Shown: positions 54,263-64,000 of the stretch, piece by piece
How the letters are laid out: the number at the start of each line of letters is the position of its first letter
Position numbering within the stretch: the first letter of the stretch is position 1
Notes under the pieces: generated by a model
Seen by the model: only the letters and a program-made list of their open reading frames with translations
Database searches by the model: none
What the model was told of the DNA's origin: nothing
Translations under genes and position numbers: made by a program
Assembly (NCBI GenBank): GCA_006503535.1
Contig: QYRS01000002.1
Span: forward strand, 3,410,001-3,474,000
Reading direction: 5' to 3'
Length of the DNA stretch: 64,000 nucleotides
Source of the DNA: Arthrinium phaeospermum
Lineage: Eukaryota > Ascomycota > Sordariomycetes > Amphisphaeriales > Apiosporaceae

Positions 54263-57200
54263 ATGTCTTCTCCAGCAAATCCCTCAACGGATGCTGGCCA
54301 ATTGCGCCAGAGGCACGCCGCATCACCTTCAACAGCCAAGGACTCGCTAAAGTCCCCGCGGCCGGAGGATTCCTCTGCCAACAACGGCCCGGACACGGAC
54401 CCGGAACCGAAAGCCCCGAAGACCCTAGGCCGCACTCCAGATGGAACAAGTCAGTAAGGAATATTAACCAACGCTGGTCGTGATACTGACCTAGGGCTTG
54501 TGTCGTAGTATTCACCGTACCAGTCACTCATGACATGGTCTCCCAGCTGCTAGACCCAAGACAACCCAAAAACTTGTCCGATGCTCTTGTGCTGGCCATC
54601 CTCGCTGCTCATATAGCCTTGCTGTACTTCCTGCCTGCATCTGTGAAGCAGTCCGTTTTCGCTGTCATATTTCTCGTGTGGCGTGCCTCCTACAATCTGG
54701 GTATTGGCCTGCTGCTAAGAGCACAATCGAACGATAAGAAGCTCATCGTCTGGGCGCAAAAGTGGAAGCTCTTTGTGAATCCTGCTACTGGTGAGAACCC
54801 GCGGCCATGGCTCTACCGTCTCCTGAAAAAGGAGCTAGAAGCCAAGATCCCCGAGGACTATCAGTTTGAGAAAGCCCCTCTCGAGTACAACACGTGGCTT
54901 GTCTTTCGAAGGCTCGTCGATCTGATTCTCATGTGTGACTTTGTGTCGTACTGCTTGTTTGCGATTGCCTGCTCCCGCACGCCCGAGGGTGAGCCCGTCC
55001 TCGCCGGCATTGGTCGCTGGGCATTGGGCCTGGTCCTCGTCGGCTTCAATATATGGGTGAAGCTTGACGCCCATCGCGTCGTGAAAGACTACGCATGGTA
55101 CTGGGGCGACTTCTTCTACCTGGTCGACCAGGAGTTGACGTTCGACGGCGTCTTCGAGATGGCCCCCCATCCCATGTACTCGATTGGCTATGCCGGCTAC
55201 TATGGTATTTCCCTGATGATGGCCAGCTATTACGTCCTGCTCATTTCTATGGTTGCGCATGCCGCGCAGTTCGCATTCCTGGTCTATGTGGAGAACCCTC
55301 ACATTGACAAGACTTACAACCCCCCACCCCCTCGCAAGCGTGGAGATCCCCAGACCGCAGTGGATACTCCAGAAGCAGAACAGACTTCTGCGGAGCCAAG
55401 AGATGCGCCGAGTGACTATCCGTCGGGCCCCTCTTCCCAGACGTCTCCCGCTCCGATTCATAACCTGCTTGGTCTCAACAACGTCGATCTTCTGCGCACT
55501 ACCGACTTTTCTTCGTTGCTCATCGTTTGCTACCTCATAGTCGTCGCCGTTGTGACACCGGACACGCATCTATTCCAGCTGCTCTTTGCCTTTCACGCTA
55601 CCGCATGGAGACTATGGTACTCGGTTGGCCTCGGTGCCATTCTGTCCCAGCAGTCTGCGAACAAGACGTGGACACGCCACTTCTTGAAATTTGGTGAAAA
55701 TGCCGACGAGGCATGGAGGCAATGGAAGGGAATGTACCACATCTCTCAGGTCATGACGTACACGTCTTTCATCGCCGCGTGCTGGAAGATGTACTCGTTT
55801 CCTAGCGATTGGGAAAACGGCCCCGCATTGCTGAAGCACGTTCTCGGCGCTGTCCTCATTGCTCTCCATATATGGACGGCCGTCAGCATCCACGAGTCCC
55901 TTGGAGAGTTCGGCTGGTTCTTTGGGGATTTCTTCTTTGACCAGGGCGCGAGGCTGACATACAAGTCTATCTACCGCTTTTTGAACAACCCCGAGAGGTT
56001 CCTGGGCACGGCCGGCCTGTGGGGAGCGGCACTGATCACCTGGAACAAGACGGTCTTCCTTCTGGCCCTGTCCGGACACGTGTGTACCTTTGGTTTTCTA
56101 CATTTCGTCGAAAAGCCACACATGCGGAAGATCTACGGCCGGGGTATTCGCCAAGAGGCTGGCCTCACCAAATTCCTGCGCTCCTCGCTTCCGCCGCCAG
56201 TCAAGAGTTACTATTCGAGTGTCAATCGAGTCGTGGACGGCACTTCGCACTTCGTGGAGGACTTCTTGGAGTCCGCCCGCCCAAAGCTGGCTGCTGGCGT
56301 ATCAACCATTGTGCGAGACACCACCGCACTGTTCAACAATGTCCCGGCCCGTCTTACGCTCACTAAGCTGTCTCCCGACTTGGCAGGGTTCGACCCCAAG
56401 GACTATTCCCTGGAAGTGCGAGGTGAGTCGGCTGTGCATTCAACCCTGACAGAACGGTCGACCGGCAAGGAGGCAACTAGGGCGCGCTTCCCAGGCGAGC
56501 TCAAGACGATGATCCTGGAGTACGGCGCCCCTATCAAGGTCAAGTGGGCCGCGCCGGCCAATCACAGCAAGAAGGACTGGATCGGGCTGTACATGGTCGC
56601 GGACAATCGTTCTCGAGACGTCACCGAGGTCTCTTCCCTCGGACGTTGGGTGCCAACGACGCCTGGCCAATTCGACTCGCCCAGCGCTGACAAGGGCATC
56701 CTGATCCACGACCAACCCGTGACCGGTATCGATATCGATTTGGTCCGAGGCGAGGTCGTGTTCGAGGGCGACAAGCTCTGGTGGACCCGCGGCGTCTTCG
56801 AGTTCCGCTACCACCACGACGGAAACCACAACGTCATGTCCATCTCGCAGCCCTTTGAGATCCAGATCGGCCGGTTCGACGAGGACGACGTCGAGGTGGA
56901 CACTAAGGGCATGTACGAGGGGGCGGTGCAGGACTCGCTCCTGCCCCTGGTCAAGAACTGCTTCGACCGCGACCCGGACATTGCCCCTAACACGCCCGAC
57001 GAGCCCTTTGGGAGTCACGTGGAGCGGGACGGCAAGTACGCGAAGCGCGTCGTCTATGCCATCCAGCAGATGTTTGGGATCGAGTTCGCGCCCGCCGTCG
57101 TGCCCGTCGACGGAACCGTTCGGAAGTTGGCTTGGAGGATCTGCAATGCTAAAAAGGCTCTTGTAAGTTGGCTATTTTTTCCCTCTCTATCCGCGATAGA

Positions 57201-57325
57201 AGTCTTCAGGAGTCACTACTCCATTTGTGTTTATTAAGTAGTTAACGTTCCTTGTCTGGTAGGCACCGTACAGTATGTCGCATTCTAAGGGTTCAACGAC
57301 GCCCGCTGCCGAGAAAGAGCAATAA
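54263..57325 (+). CDS. CHO2: Phosphatidylethanolamine N-methyltransferase Cho2
   Basis: ER membrane enzyme that transfers the first methyl group from S-adenosylmethionine to phosphatidylethanolamine, opening the route to phosphatidylcholine. Three exons: 54263-54449, 54509-57162 and 57263-57325, giving 967 residues, typical of fungal Cho2. The disordered N-terminus leads into [20 protein letters not shown], a conserved Cho2 start completed by intron 1 removal. Multiple membrane helices follow in two related halves. Each half ends in a SAM-methyltransferase-like block: [20 protein letters not shown] then [16 protein letters not shown]; and [13 protein letters not shown] then [17 protein letters not shown]. 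The soluble C-terminal region ([20 protein letters not shown], then [11 protein letters not shown]) is characteristic of Cho2. The last exon supplies only 21 residues. Fungal CHO2 genes respond to choline/inositol; no site is claimed here. Confidence 0.95.
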
Positions 57326-58199
57326 ACGTGTAAGGAGGAGTTGTACGTCAGGTCCCATGCTGCCTGGCGTACATAAGCTCCTTTAAACAAAAATCCTTTC
57401 TTATGTTGAATTGAGTCGGGTTTGCATGTACCGTTCTAGACCAGAGACGAAAATGGACAAATGGGAAGAGCGAACGTTGTGAAGACGACCGTGTCTCTGT
57501 TTTGATGGGGTTAACCTGTTACGGCGCTGATTTGTATATGCAACACCATATACCTAGTTCTTTAAGATACCAACCAACGAGAAATGAAAGTTCCCCTGCT
57601 TGTCAGCACACTGCGTCGGGTGGACATAAGAATCAGGTGTCGTCGTTCCCTTTCTTCGTAATCCCCCGATAATTCTCAGAGAATCGGGATATGCGTTCTT
57701 GGTCGTCTTGGGCGGCTTGCCATCCATCTCATGTGCGATGGGTGGCTGGCAAGCAAGAAAAGCTCCTTCCCATCAGAAACGCAGGGATGAATTGTTTTAT
57801 GGCGGACGGAGTAGGTAGGTCATCCACCTATCATGCATACGAGTCGAGGTAATCTGCGGTTCTCTATATACCCCGTCCCAGACTGGCTGGCCTGTCCTGT
57901 TCAGGAAATTTGACGCGGCCTAGGTAAGGCCTTTCCCCGCATCCCGGAGGCGAGTAGTAGCTTGGTAAAGCTCCGGACGGCCCGTTATTTGTCTAGTAAA
58001 AGCAAAATTTCCCTTCACGCTTCTCCTTCTCGGTTCTTACCAACTATAATAGAGTCATCTCACGGCAAATCCTTTGGGCGTCACAGATCGGACGTTGCTG
58101 GCTGTGTATACTCACACAGAAGTAGAAAACAACAGTGTTCCAGAAGCGAGCTGTCCTATATACGTGCATTTCTTATGCTCTACTCGTAGAATAAACACC
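57326..58199. other. Intergenic region between Cho2 and the MOSC gene
   Basis: Both flanking genes are on the plus strand. Contains GTAGGTAGG at 57811-57819. No gene recognised. Confidence 0.6.
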
Positions 58200-59476
58200 A
58201 TGAAAGTCACACAGGCATGTTAGCATCTTCATGTCCAACCGTGTTACCCAAGACGAATAAATTGCTAATTGGGATACTCTAGATCTATGCATATCCGATC
58301 AAGGCGCTGCGGCCTATGCCGCTGAAAACCGCCCGATTAAACAAGCAGGGTCTCGAGCATGACCGAAGGTTTATGCTTCTTAAGGTCCGTGAAGACGGAA
58401 GCTTTCAGAATGTGCAGATTATCTACTTTCCTGAATGCGCCCGGCTGTTTCAGGCTATTGACGGAGATGACATTGTGGTGACACACCGTCCAGCGGGAGC
58501 CGAAAAGGACGGGTCCAATGCTTCGGGGCAATCACTCATTGATGTCGAGCTGCGGGTGCCCCTCAGACCAAACACGGAGGGCCTTGAAACTGTCGACATC
58601 CACCTTTACGGCGCCGAGACCCGTGCGTATCGGATGGGTACTGAGCCGTACGATCAATGGTTCTCGGCATGCCTGGGCTACGAGGTTTTACTGGTGTACA
58701 TTGGCGACGGCCGACGTCGTATACTGGCTCATTCGCCCCGACAGGAGGCCGAGGCGGACAAGACGAGTACGGCACCAATCACAGCATCATCTTCCTCCTG
58801 GATCTCATCAATCAGTTCATACATCGCTGGCAGGCCTCAGCCGAGTGAAGGAGAGCGACCGGGCGATAATGACAACGAGAAAGACGATGACTGGCTTACC
58901 TTCAACGAGGCGGCGCCTTACCTGGTCGCGTCACAAGCGTCACTCCGCGATGTGAGCTCCCGCCTACCTCCAGGTGAAACTGCCGATATGCTGCGATTTC
59001 GGCCCAATATCGTTGTAGACGGCGATGAGGTCACATGTTGGGACGAAGACTATTGGGGCGAGCTTTTGGTCAGCCCCAGCTCCTGCAATGGCGGTGGTGG
59101 CGGTGATGACGAAAGAAGCAAACAAGACAAGGACGACATCGGCAGCAGGAACAGGACATGCAGGCTGGCGCTCACGGCCAACTGCGGACGCTGCCTATCT
59201 ATCAATATCGACTACGAGACAGGGCGAATGGCGGAGGGTGAGGCGGGCATGGTGTTGAAGAAGCTGATGCGGGACCGGCGCGTCGATACTGGCCACAAGT
59301 GGTCCCCCATTTTTGGACGATATGCGCATCTCCTGCCGGGTTCGAAAGCAGATGCCGTCATGACTGCCGCAGACCACCAAGACGCCTCAGCAGGAGCAGT
59401 GATCGCCGTGGGGGACGAGGTGAAGGTAACGAAGCGCAATGCCGAACGGACTGTTTGGCGGTGGCCCAACACGTAA
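58200..59476 (+). CDS. MOSC-domain molybdenum cofactor protein (mARC-like)
   Basis: Two exons, 58200-58214 and 58283-59476, giving 402 residues. The first exon encodes only MKVTQ; joined to exon 2 it yields MKVTQIYAYPIKALRPM, the standard start of the MOSC N-terminal beta-barrel domain. MOSC proteins bind sulfur-carrying molybdenum cofactor; relatives (mARC, YcbX) reduce N-hydroxylated compounds. Seen: GLEHDRRFMLL in the N domain; RFRPNIVVDG and W-D-E-D-YWGELLV opening the MOSC domain; and CGRCLSINIDYETG, which carries the likely cofactor-binding Cys, followed by FGRYAHL. Two low-complexity insertions set it apart: about 55 residues after RRRILAHSPRQ (around 145-200) and a Gly/Asp-rich loop after LVSPSSCNGG. 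The intron has a GC donor. No targeting peptide is visible, so a cytosolic location is likely. Confidence 0.85.
58215..58282 (+). other. GC-AG intron in the MOSC gene
   Basis: The only split that keeps the conserved MKVTQ-IYAYPIK frame uses donor CAG/GCATGT and acceptor CTCTAG. The nearby GT (58219) would put exon 2 out of phase. GC-AG introns are a known minor class processed by the major spliceosome. Confidence 0.7.
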
Positions 59477-61633
59477 CAGAGAATAGGAGGGCGGGAGGCG
59501 ACACGCCGGCCAAAGTTGCCAGATAGCATGCTGTCTGTGGACGTGTGTGGTGCCAACGCAGCGATTTCGGCGGTGGCAACGAGTGTCGGGGGGGAAAAAT
59601 CGTTATCTCATTTTTCCTCACATCGGACGGATGGAAGACTTGGAATCGCTTGGCCATATTGTATGTGTAGGAAAACAGGTTGTGAAGTTGGGATGGGCGT
59701 GGGTGAAGCAAGCATGCGAGCAATCAAGCAAGCATAGGCGTAACAATAGAACTTGGCCGAAGGATTCTCCGGCCGCTGTAGGTTGTATGTAGAATATGTG
59801 TGTGTTCCTGGGTAGGCGGCGGCGGCATGGGAGCCCAATATTTTCAAGATGTCAGCTTTGCTGAAACCCAACCGGTTGTGTGCGCGCGTGGCTCGTCCCA
59901 TTGCTCTTCTGTCCACGACGCTCCCGTCCAGGTACCATCCACGTGTTTGGGCAGTCTGTTCCTGGTTTCCCCATTGAGCAACGGACCTGGAAACGACAGA
60001 TAAGCAAGTACAGGTGAGAACTGATGGGGGAAGGCCCAATATGACAAGACGAGACGAGGCGGGTATGTATAACGCCAACGCGGGCGGTTTGTCACCCGCG
60101 CGCCGCACCGTCCGTGGCATCCCCCTTATCATGCCCCAAAACGTCCCGTGGACAGGTCATTCGGGGCATGCTAAATCGCATGTCACGTCACGTTGGCGTT
60201 GGAGTCATTCGGCCGGCGTGGGCGCAAGCGGGATTCGGAATGAATCGTCAAATGGATGTTGTCCTGGTAAATGTGTATGTGGTGTTGCGGGCGTTAAAGG
60301 TGACGAATCTTGTTGGGCAGATTTATTGGGTGCATAGAACAGCTCCAATGTCAATCGCTCCTTCATCAATGCCTGGTTTCTTCATCAATTGGTCGGTCAG
60401 GAAAGGAAGGTACGTATTTGGCATCGATGTATGCGGTAGCTAAACGGGAGGCGACAGGTCGCTTTGCTCACTTGCATTTGATGGGACTTCGCATATCATC
60501 TTAGGCACATTGACAGGTTACACAGCGTCAAGCCTTTATTCCGGGGACGAAACCCCTCAAGGCGCGCATATTGAAACGCGACATGGATACTGGCCGCAGT
60601 ACACCTACATACCTCACTCGAAGCATGCACCATGTAGTAAGTAATCATCCTACCTCACCTTCAACATACACCTATCTACCTGATGTGGACATGACGTGAT
60701 TCGGCATCTGGCTAAAACCTGTATTGCACCTCCCATGCCTAAGATGTATGCTGACAGATTGGACAGCAGACAATTACAACACCGAAGTTCAGAGTGTCGG
60801 GTTCCAAGTGAGAGGTAAGCAAAGGTTAGGGATGTTGTTGTAGCTGGCTCTGCCTGCCTTTGATTGAGATCAGCTGATTTCCTTAAGCGTTACATAACAT
60901 GGCTGGCCAAACGCCATTTTGAACCCCCGACTTTTGAACCCTGTTAACCCCAAGGTCGGTACTGTTAAACCGCGGCTTCTCTTTCCCCTTGAGTGCCTAT
61001 GCGCCAACAATCCAGTCTAAAGAGCGAGAAAGGGAAAAAATCAAGAGAAAGAAAAAAACAACCTTGTCCATACGCCGCTCCATAACCGTGCCAGTTTGTA
61101 AGGCATTGATCCATCTATGTCTGCGATCCTGCAGAAAACCATACACACCAAACACCAGTAGAAGGAAGGAGACTAGAGTACAGTGAAGTGTTGCTGGCTA
61201 TGTGTGTCTTGTTGCCGGGTCGAAACACTACAAAGAATTGAAGCTGAGGCGTATTTGAGATAGGTTGTCGATCCCGTGCCGGCGGCTCTCTGCAGTTGCT
61301 GGCCCACCATAATCTTGTGCGTGGCGGATAGAAGCTTTCCAGAAAGCCGATCCCGCAACTTGGCACTGATATCAGAGAGCTAGTGGGCATAAGCCTCCTC
61401 GCTGACGAACGACGAGGCATGCCTGCCGCACTATGACCATGGTTAGTATGCGCCTGTAAGCACTAATGGCTATAACTCGGTCGGCCAGTAGGGCCATGCG
61501 ATAAAGCCAGAGTGTATGATGAGAATGGGGTGAAGGAGAATGCCTCCCTCACCGTCCCATTGCCACTCACCTGAAGGTCCAAGGCTCTTAGCCATTGCCC
61601 TAGTGCCTGAGGAACGGTTGCCAAGTACTGGCA
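59477..61633. other. Intergenic region downstream of the MOSC gene
   Basis: About 2.2 kb. Overlapping open frames at 59608-60443 have no recognisable domain and no splice-supported structure. The stretch around 60990-61060 is purine-rich (AAGAGAGAAAG-type). No gene called. Confidence 0.5.
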
Positions 61634-61798
61634 TCAGATGTTATGGACACAAGCTCGACAGGCGTGTACCTTGCAGTACCGGCACTCGAATATCCACCAA
61701 GACGGTCCGGAGTGGCACAGGTTGCAAGTCCACTGAATGAGTGTGCTGTCTGACTTGATCATCTTGAATGAATGGGCGCAGTTGTTGGCGACAGCCAT
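61634..61798 (-). CDS. Tiny Cys/His-rich, probably zinc-binding protein
   Basis: A 54-codon frame (ATG 61798-61796) in a near-perfect Kozak context, CCGTCACCATGGCT. The protein has C7 and H9, then WTCNLCHSGPSWWIFEC with C25, C28, H29 and C39, then YCKVHACRAC with C42, C47 and C50. The three CxxC/CxxxxC units spaced with aromatic residues look like a compact zinc ribbon. I believe similar small proteins occur in other ascomycetes, but that is from memory of the pattern. The upstream sequence resembles a fungal leader (CATC/CACAAC-rich). The short length means a further exon could exist downstream; the frame closes cleanly at CVHNI. Function unknown. Confidence 0.55.
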   Translation of the reverse strand: MAVANNCAHSFKMIKSDSTLIQWTCNLCHSGPSWWIFECRYCKVHACRACVHNI

Positions 61799-64000
61799 GG
61801 TGACGGAGCTGTGAAGTGGTGTATGTCGAGTGATTGTCCTTGACAATGGTGTGGTAGGTTATGAGGACAAGTCGGCGACTGGGTTCTGTTGATGGAATCA
61901 GGATGGGCTCTCAACGATGCTCTGCACTTGGAGGCGTTCCTTACCGTGTCGAATGGTAGTTGTTCTGAAGAGGTTGCTTCTTGAACGCAAGGAAAGTGGT
62001 CTGCAGAAGTGGGATAGAGAGTCGGTAACATGTAACGAGGACATGGGGGCCTTTTATGCTCCTCACGTAGGCCTCAGAGACACGACACCGTCAATGCTTC
62101 CTGAAGCTCCACCGGTGTTGTTTGCAGTGGTTGGACACCAACGCGGCAAAGTGAGGATGCGTGTTTGTAGGGCTGGCAACAAAAGATGGGGCGGCGGGTG
62201 GACGGAGATGAGAATCTGGCGATGATAGGAAGATGGACGGAGCAGATTTGGGCAGTCGAGGCGAGGTGGTGAAGTGTCAGGTGTATCTCGAAGTATTGTT
62301 CATGGGGGCCTCGATAGAGACGAAGCGCGGACTTGAGTCGCACGGTACACAAGAGGAAGAAGGAGGCTCAAGCTGGGAGAGTGATGTCGTACAGGTCAAG
62401 GCTTGTCTCAGTATATCAAGCTCCATCGCCGGTACCCAGGTAGATACGCATATACATGGCATGTAGTTAGCAGACGGAAAGCCTCCCGGAGGCACCAACT
62501 CCATCGTCCGGCAAGGCAAGGGGTCCAGAGAAAGGCTTCAATTGGGCTACCGGGCGACCTTGATTGACATGACAGGAGGTCATGGTGGAACGAAATCCTA
62601 ATTTTGACGACATGGGGAGCAGCCATGTGGGTTCATCGAAGTCTATGTCAGTCGCTCGACTGGACTTGAGAGAAGGGCAGGGATCAGGGGAGTAAGCTAG
62701 GGCAGCCAGACAAGTACTACTGTAGTCCGTGAGTAGCGGTTGTGATACCTAGTGGTAGTCGGAAGCGACGTCAAAGCAAGTCGCAGCCCGTTTACCTGGA
62801 GCTGGGGCTCCCATTTCTTCCCACCCGGGTGTTATCTGGATTTACAGCGAAGACATTTCGAAAGGGGACCCTGTCCCTGCTCTTCCCCTAAGGTGCAGGT
62901 ACAACCTAGCGGCACTCGCACCTGATTGGCCAAGGCAGATATACCCTACCTACGGTTGACGGAGCAGGGGGATTGTACGTATAAAAAAGATGGGTGTACA
63001 TGCCATGCCATACATCGGGAGATGAAAATGAGAATATGACGTGACAGGACTGGGACCCCGACGACCACTGCCAAAGGCCGGTCAAGAAAAAAGCCAGAGA
63101 CGGCTGGCCCTGCTCTGCGGCGTCCGGGCGCGGCATGGCCAGTCCAAGTGCAATAGTTCGCGCATAGAAGGGGATGCTGCCTGCAAGAACTTCCATAAAG
63201 GATAGGGCAGAGTGGGATGGTGTGTAGACGGTTTCTTTACCGGTCGCTGTAGGTCAACCCTACAACTTGACGAAAGCATGCCGCGAGGGACGAATTGGAA
63301 GAGGGCATGGATAGACACAGCCCAGAAGTACCTAAATCACGCATTCATGGGTCGAGGAAAAGACATATCAAACAAACCAAGTCTGGTCACCCATATAGTC
63401 AGGAGGTAAACGACCAGGGCTTGAGATTGAGAAGGGGGAAGGGGGGAAGGGGAAAAAAAAACAATAAACAGAGGGCAAAAAGAAAGCATGGAGAGAGTGG
63501 GAGAGCTAGAAAAGAAACAAAACCAGACAGAGCGGGCTCGACTATAACAGTCTAATAAGTTTGTAACCCAGGGTTGTAACTTGGGAGGTGAGAAAGTGAG
63601 AGAGAGAGTTCAATAAGGTGGATTAGCGCTGTTTCCATTTCGAGGTCCAACGCTAAGCAAGTAGCACAGGTACCAGGCCAGTCGGATTACGGGGCAGGCA
63701 GTACGGGGGAACCTTCCTTGGAAGCCCAGCGCATCCAGAACGCTTCCTAATCAGGAGGACGTCCAAGATATCTCCGTTCTGCTGTAAATTTGTTTGTTAT
63801 ACTATTACCATCAATTATCTTGCAATCCTGGAACATGGCTAGGTGCTTTACCCTACTAGTGCTTCTGGCTAGCCCAAAGCCTAATGTGGCAGGCACCCTT
63901 AGCATGTTCCTCTCTAAGACGTGCGATAGAGAAACGAAACAACAAATATGAAATCTCACATCGCATACATAAGCCTGCTTCCTTGACGCTGATTACGAAC
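61799..64000. other. Right-end intergenic region
   Basis: No supported gene. Contains CCTACCTAC at 62945-62953 and a purine-rich stretch at 63425-63610 (GGGGAAGGGG and GAGAGAGAG types). May include the flank of a gene beyond the window. Confidence 0.5.

Noticed and set aside
59608..60132. 174-codon minus-strand frame downstream of the MOSC gene
   Set aside because: No domain, poor start context, several competing frames of similar length in the same stretch.
1..64000. Secondary-metabolite cluster or novel defence system
   Set aside because: The multicopper oxidase, GNAT and cupin genes could hint at a cluster, but they are separated by housekeeping genes (SRP68, Hsp70, WD-repeat) and no PKS, NRPS, terpene synthase, P450 or cluster regulator is present.

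Overview
The window reads as nuclear DNA of a filamentous ascomycete, most likely a Sordariomycete. Genes are monocistronic, lie on both strands, and carry short introns (about 50-110 nt) with GTAAGT-like donors and YAG acceptors. Coding DNA is GC-rich at third positions. Upstream regions hold long pyrimidine tracts. The gene set is also typical of that group: a SUN-family wall protein, a Cho2 methyltransferase, an ascomycete multicopper oxidase and a secreted spherulin-like cupin. I found no tRNA, rRNA, CRISPR array, prokaryotic operon or intact transposon. Every gene model below comes from reading the sequence, choosing splice sites by consensus and by an unbroken reading frame; none has transcript support.

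Layout. 1-3.5 kb: empty upstream region with several CreA-like motifs. 3.5-5.3 kb: hexose transporter (+). 6.2-7.4 kb: secreted cupin (-) with an apparent one-base frameshift. 7.4-11.2 kb: mostly non-coding, with one possible relic. 11.2-12.8 kb: SUN-family cell-wall protein (+). 14.1-16.1 kb: unrecognised, probably nuclear protein with an N/Q/G/K tandem repeat (-). 17.2-18.0 kb: GNAT acetyltransferase (+), convergent with an L-2-hydroxyglutarate dehydrogenase-like flavoenzyme (18.1-19.5 kb, -). 20.2-22.7 kb: WD-repeat/DUF2415-type protein (-). 24.5-26.7 kb: mitochondrial Hsp70 (+). 27.2-29.9 kb: membrane-anchored multicopper oxidase (-). 30.1-32.1 kb: SRP68 (-), divergent from a long PPR protein (33.1-36.6 kb, +). 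37.4-38.6 kb: coiled-coil protein (-) that also needs a frame correction. 38.6-45.5 kb: a gene-free gap of almost 7 kb. 45.5-48.1 kb: PH-domain protein (+). 49.4-50.4 kb: eIF3g (+). 51.8-52.3 kb: small basic coiled-coil protein (-). 54.3-57.3 kb: Cho2 phosphatidylethanolamine methyltransferase (+). 58.2-59.5 kb: MOSC protein (+). 61.6-61.8 kb: tiny Cys/His-rich protein (-). The last 2.2 kb holds nothing I can support.

Most genes are unrelated housekeeping functions: translation initiation (eIF3g), protein targeting (SRP68), mitochondrial chaperoning and probably mitochondrial gene expression (Hsp70, PPR), phospholipid synthesis (Cho2), sugar uptake and cell-wall work. I see no biosynthetic gene cluster and no convincing new multi-gene system. 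The most useful leads are the two putative frameshifts, the GC-AG intron, the N-terminally anchored multicopper oxidase, the 54-residue Cys/His-rich protein, the base-composition step inside the PPR gene, and a 9-mer (GTAGGTAGG) found eight times and only between genes.
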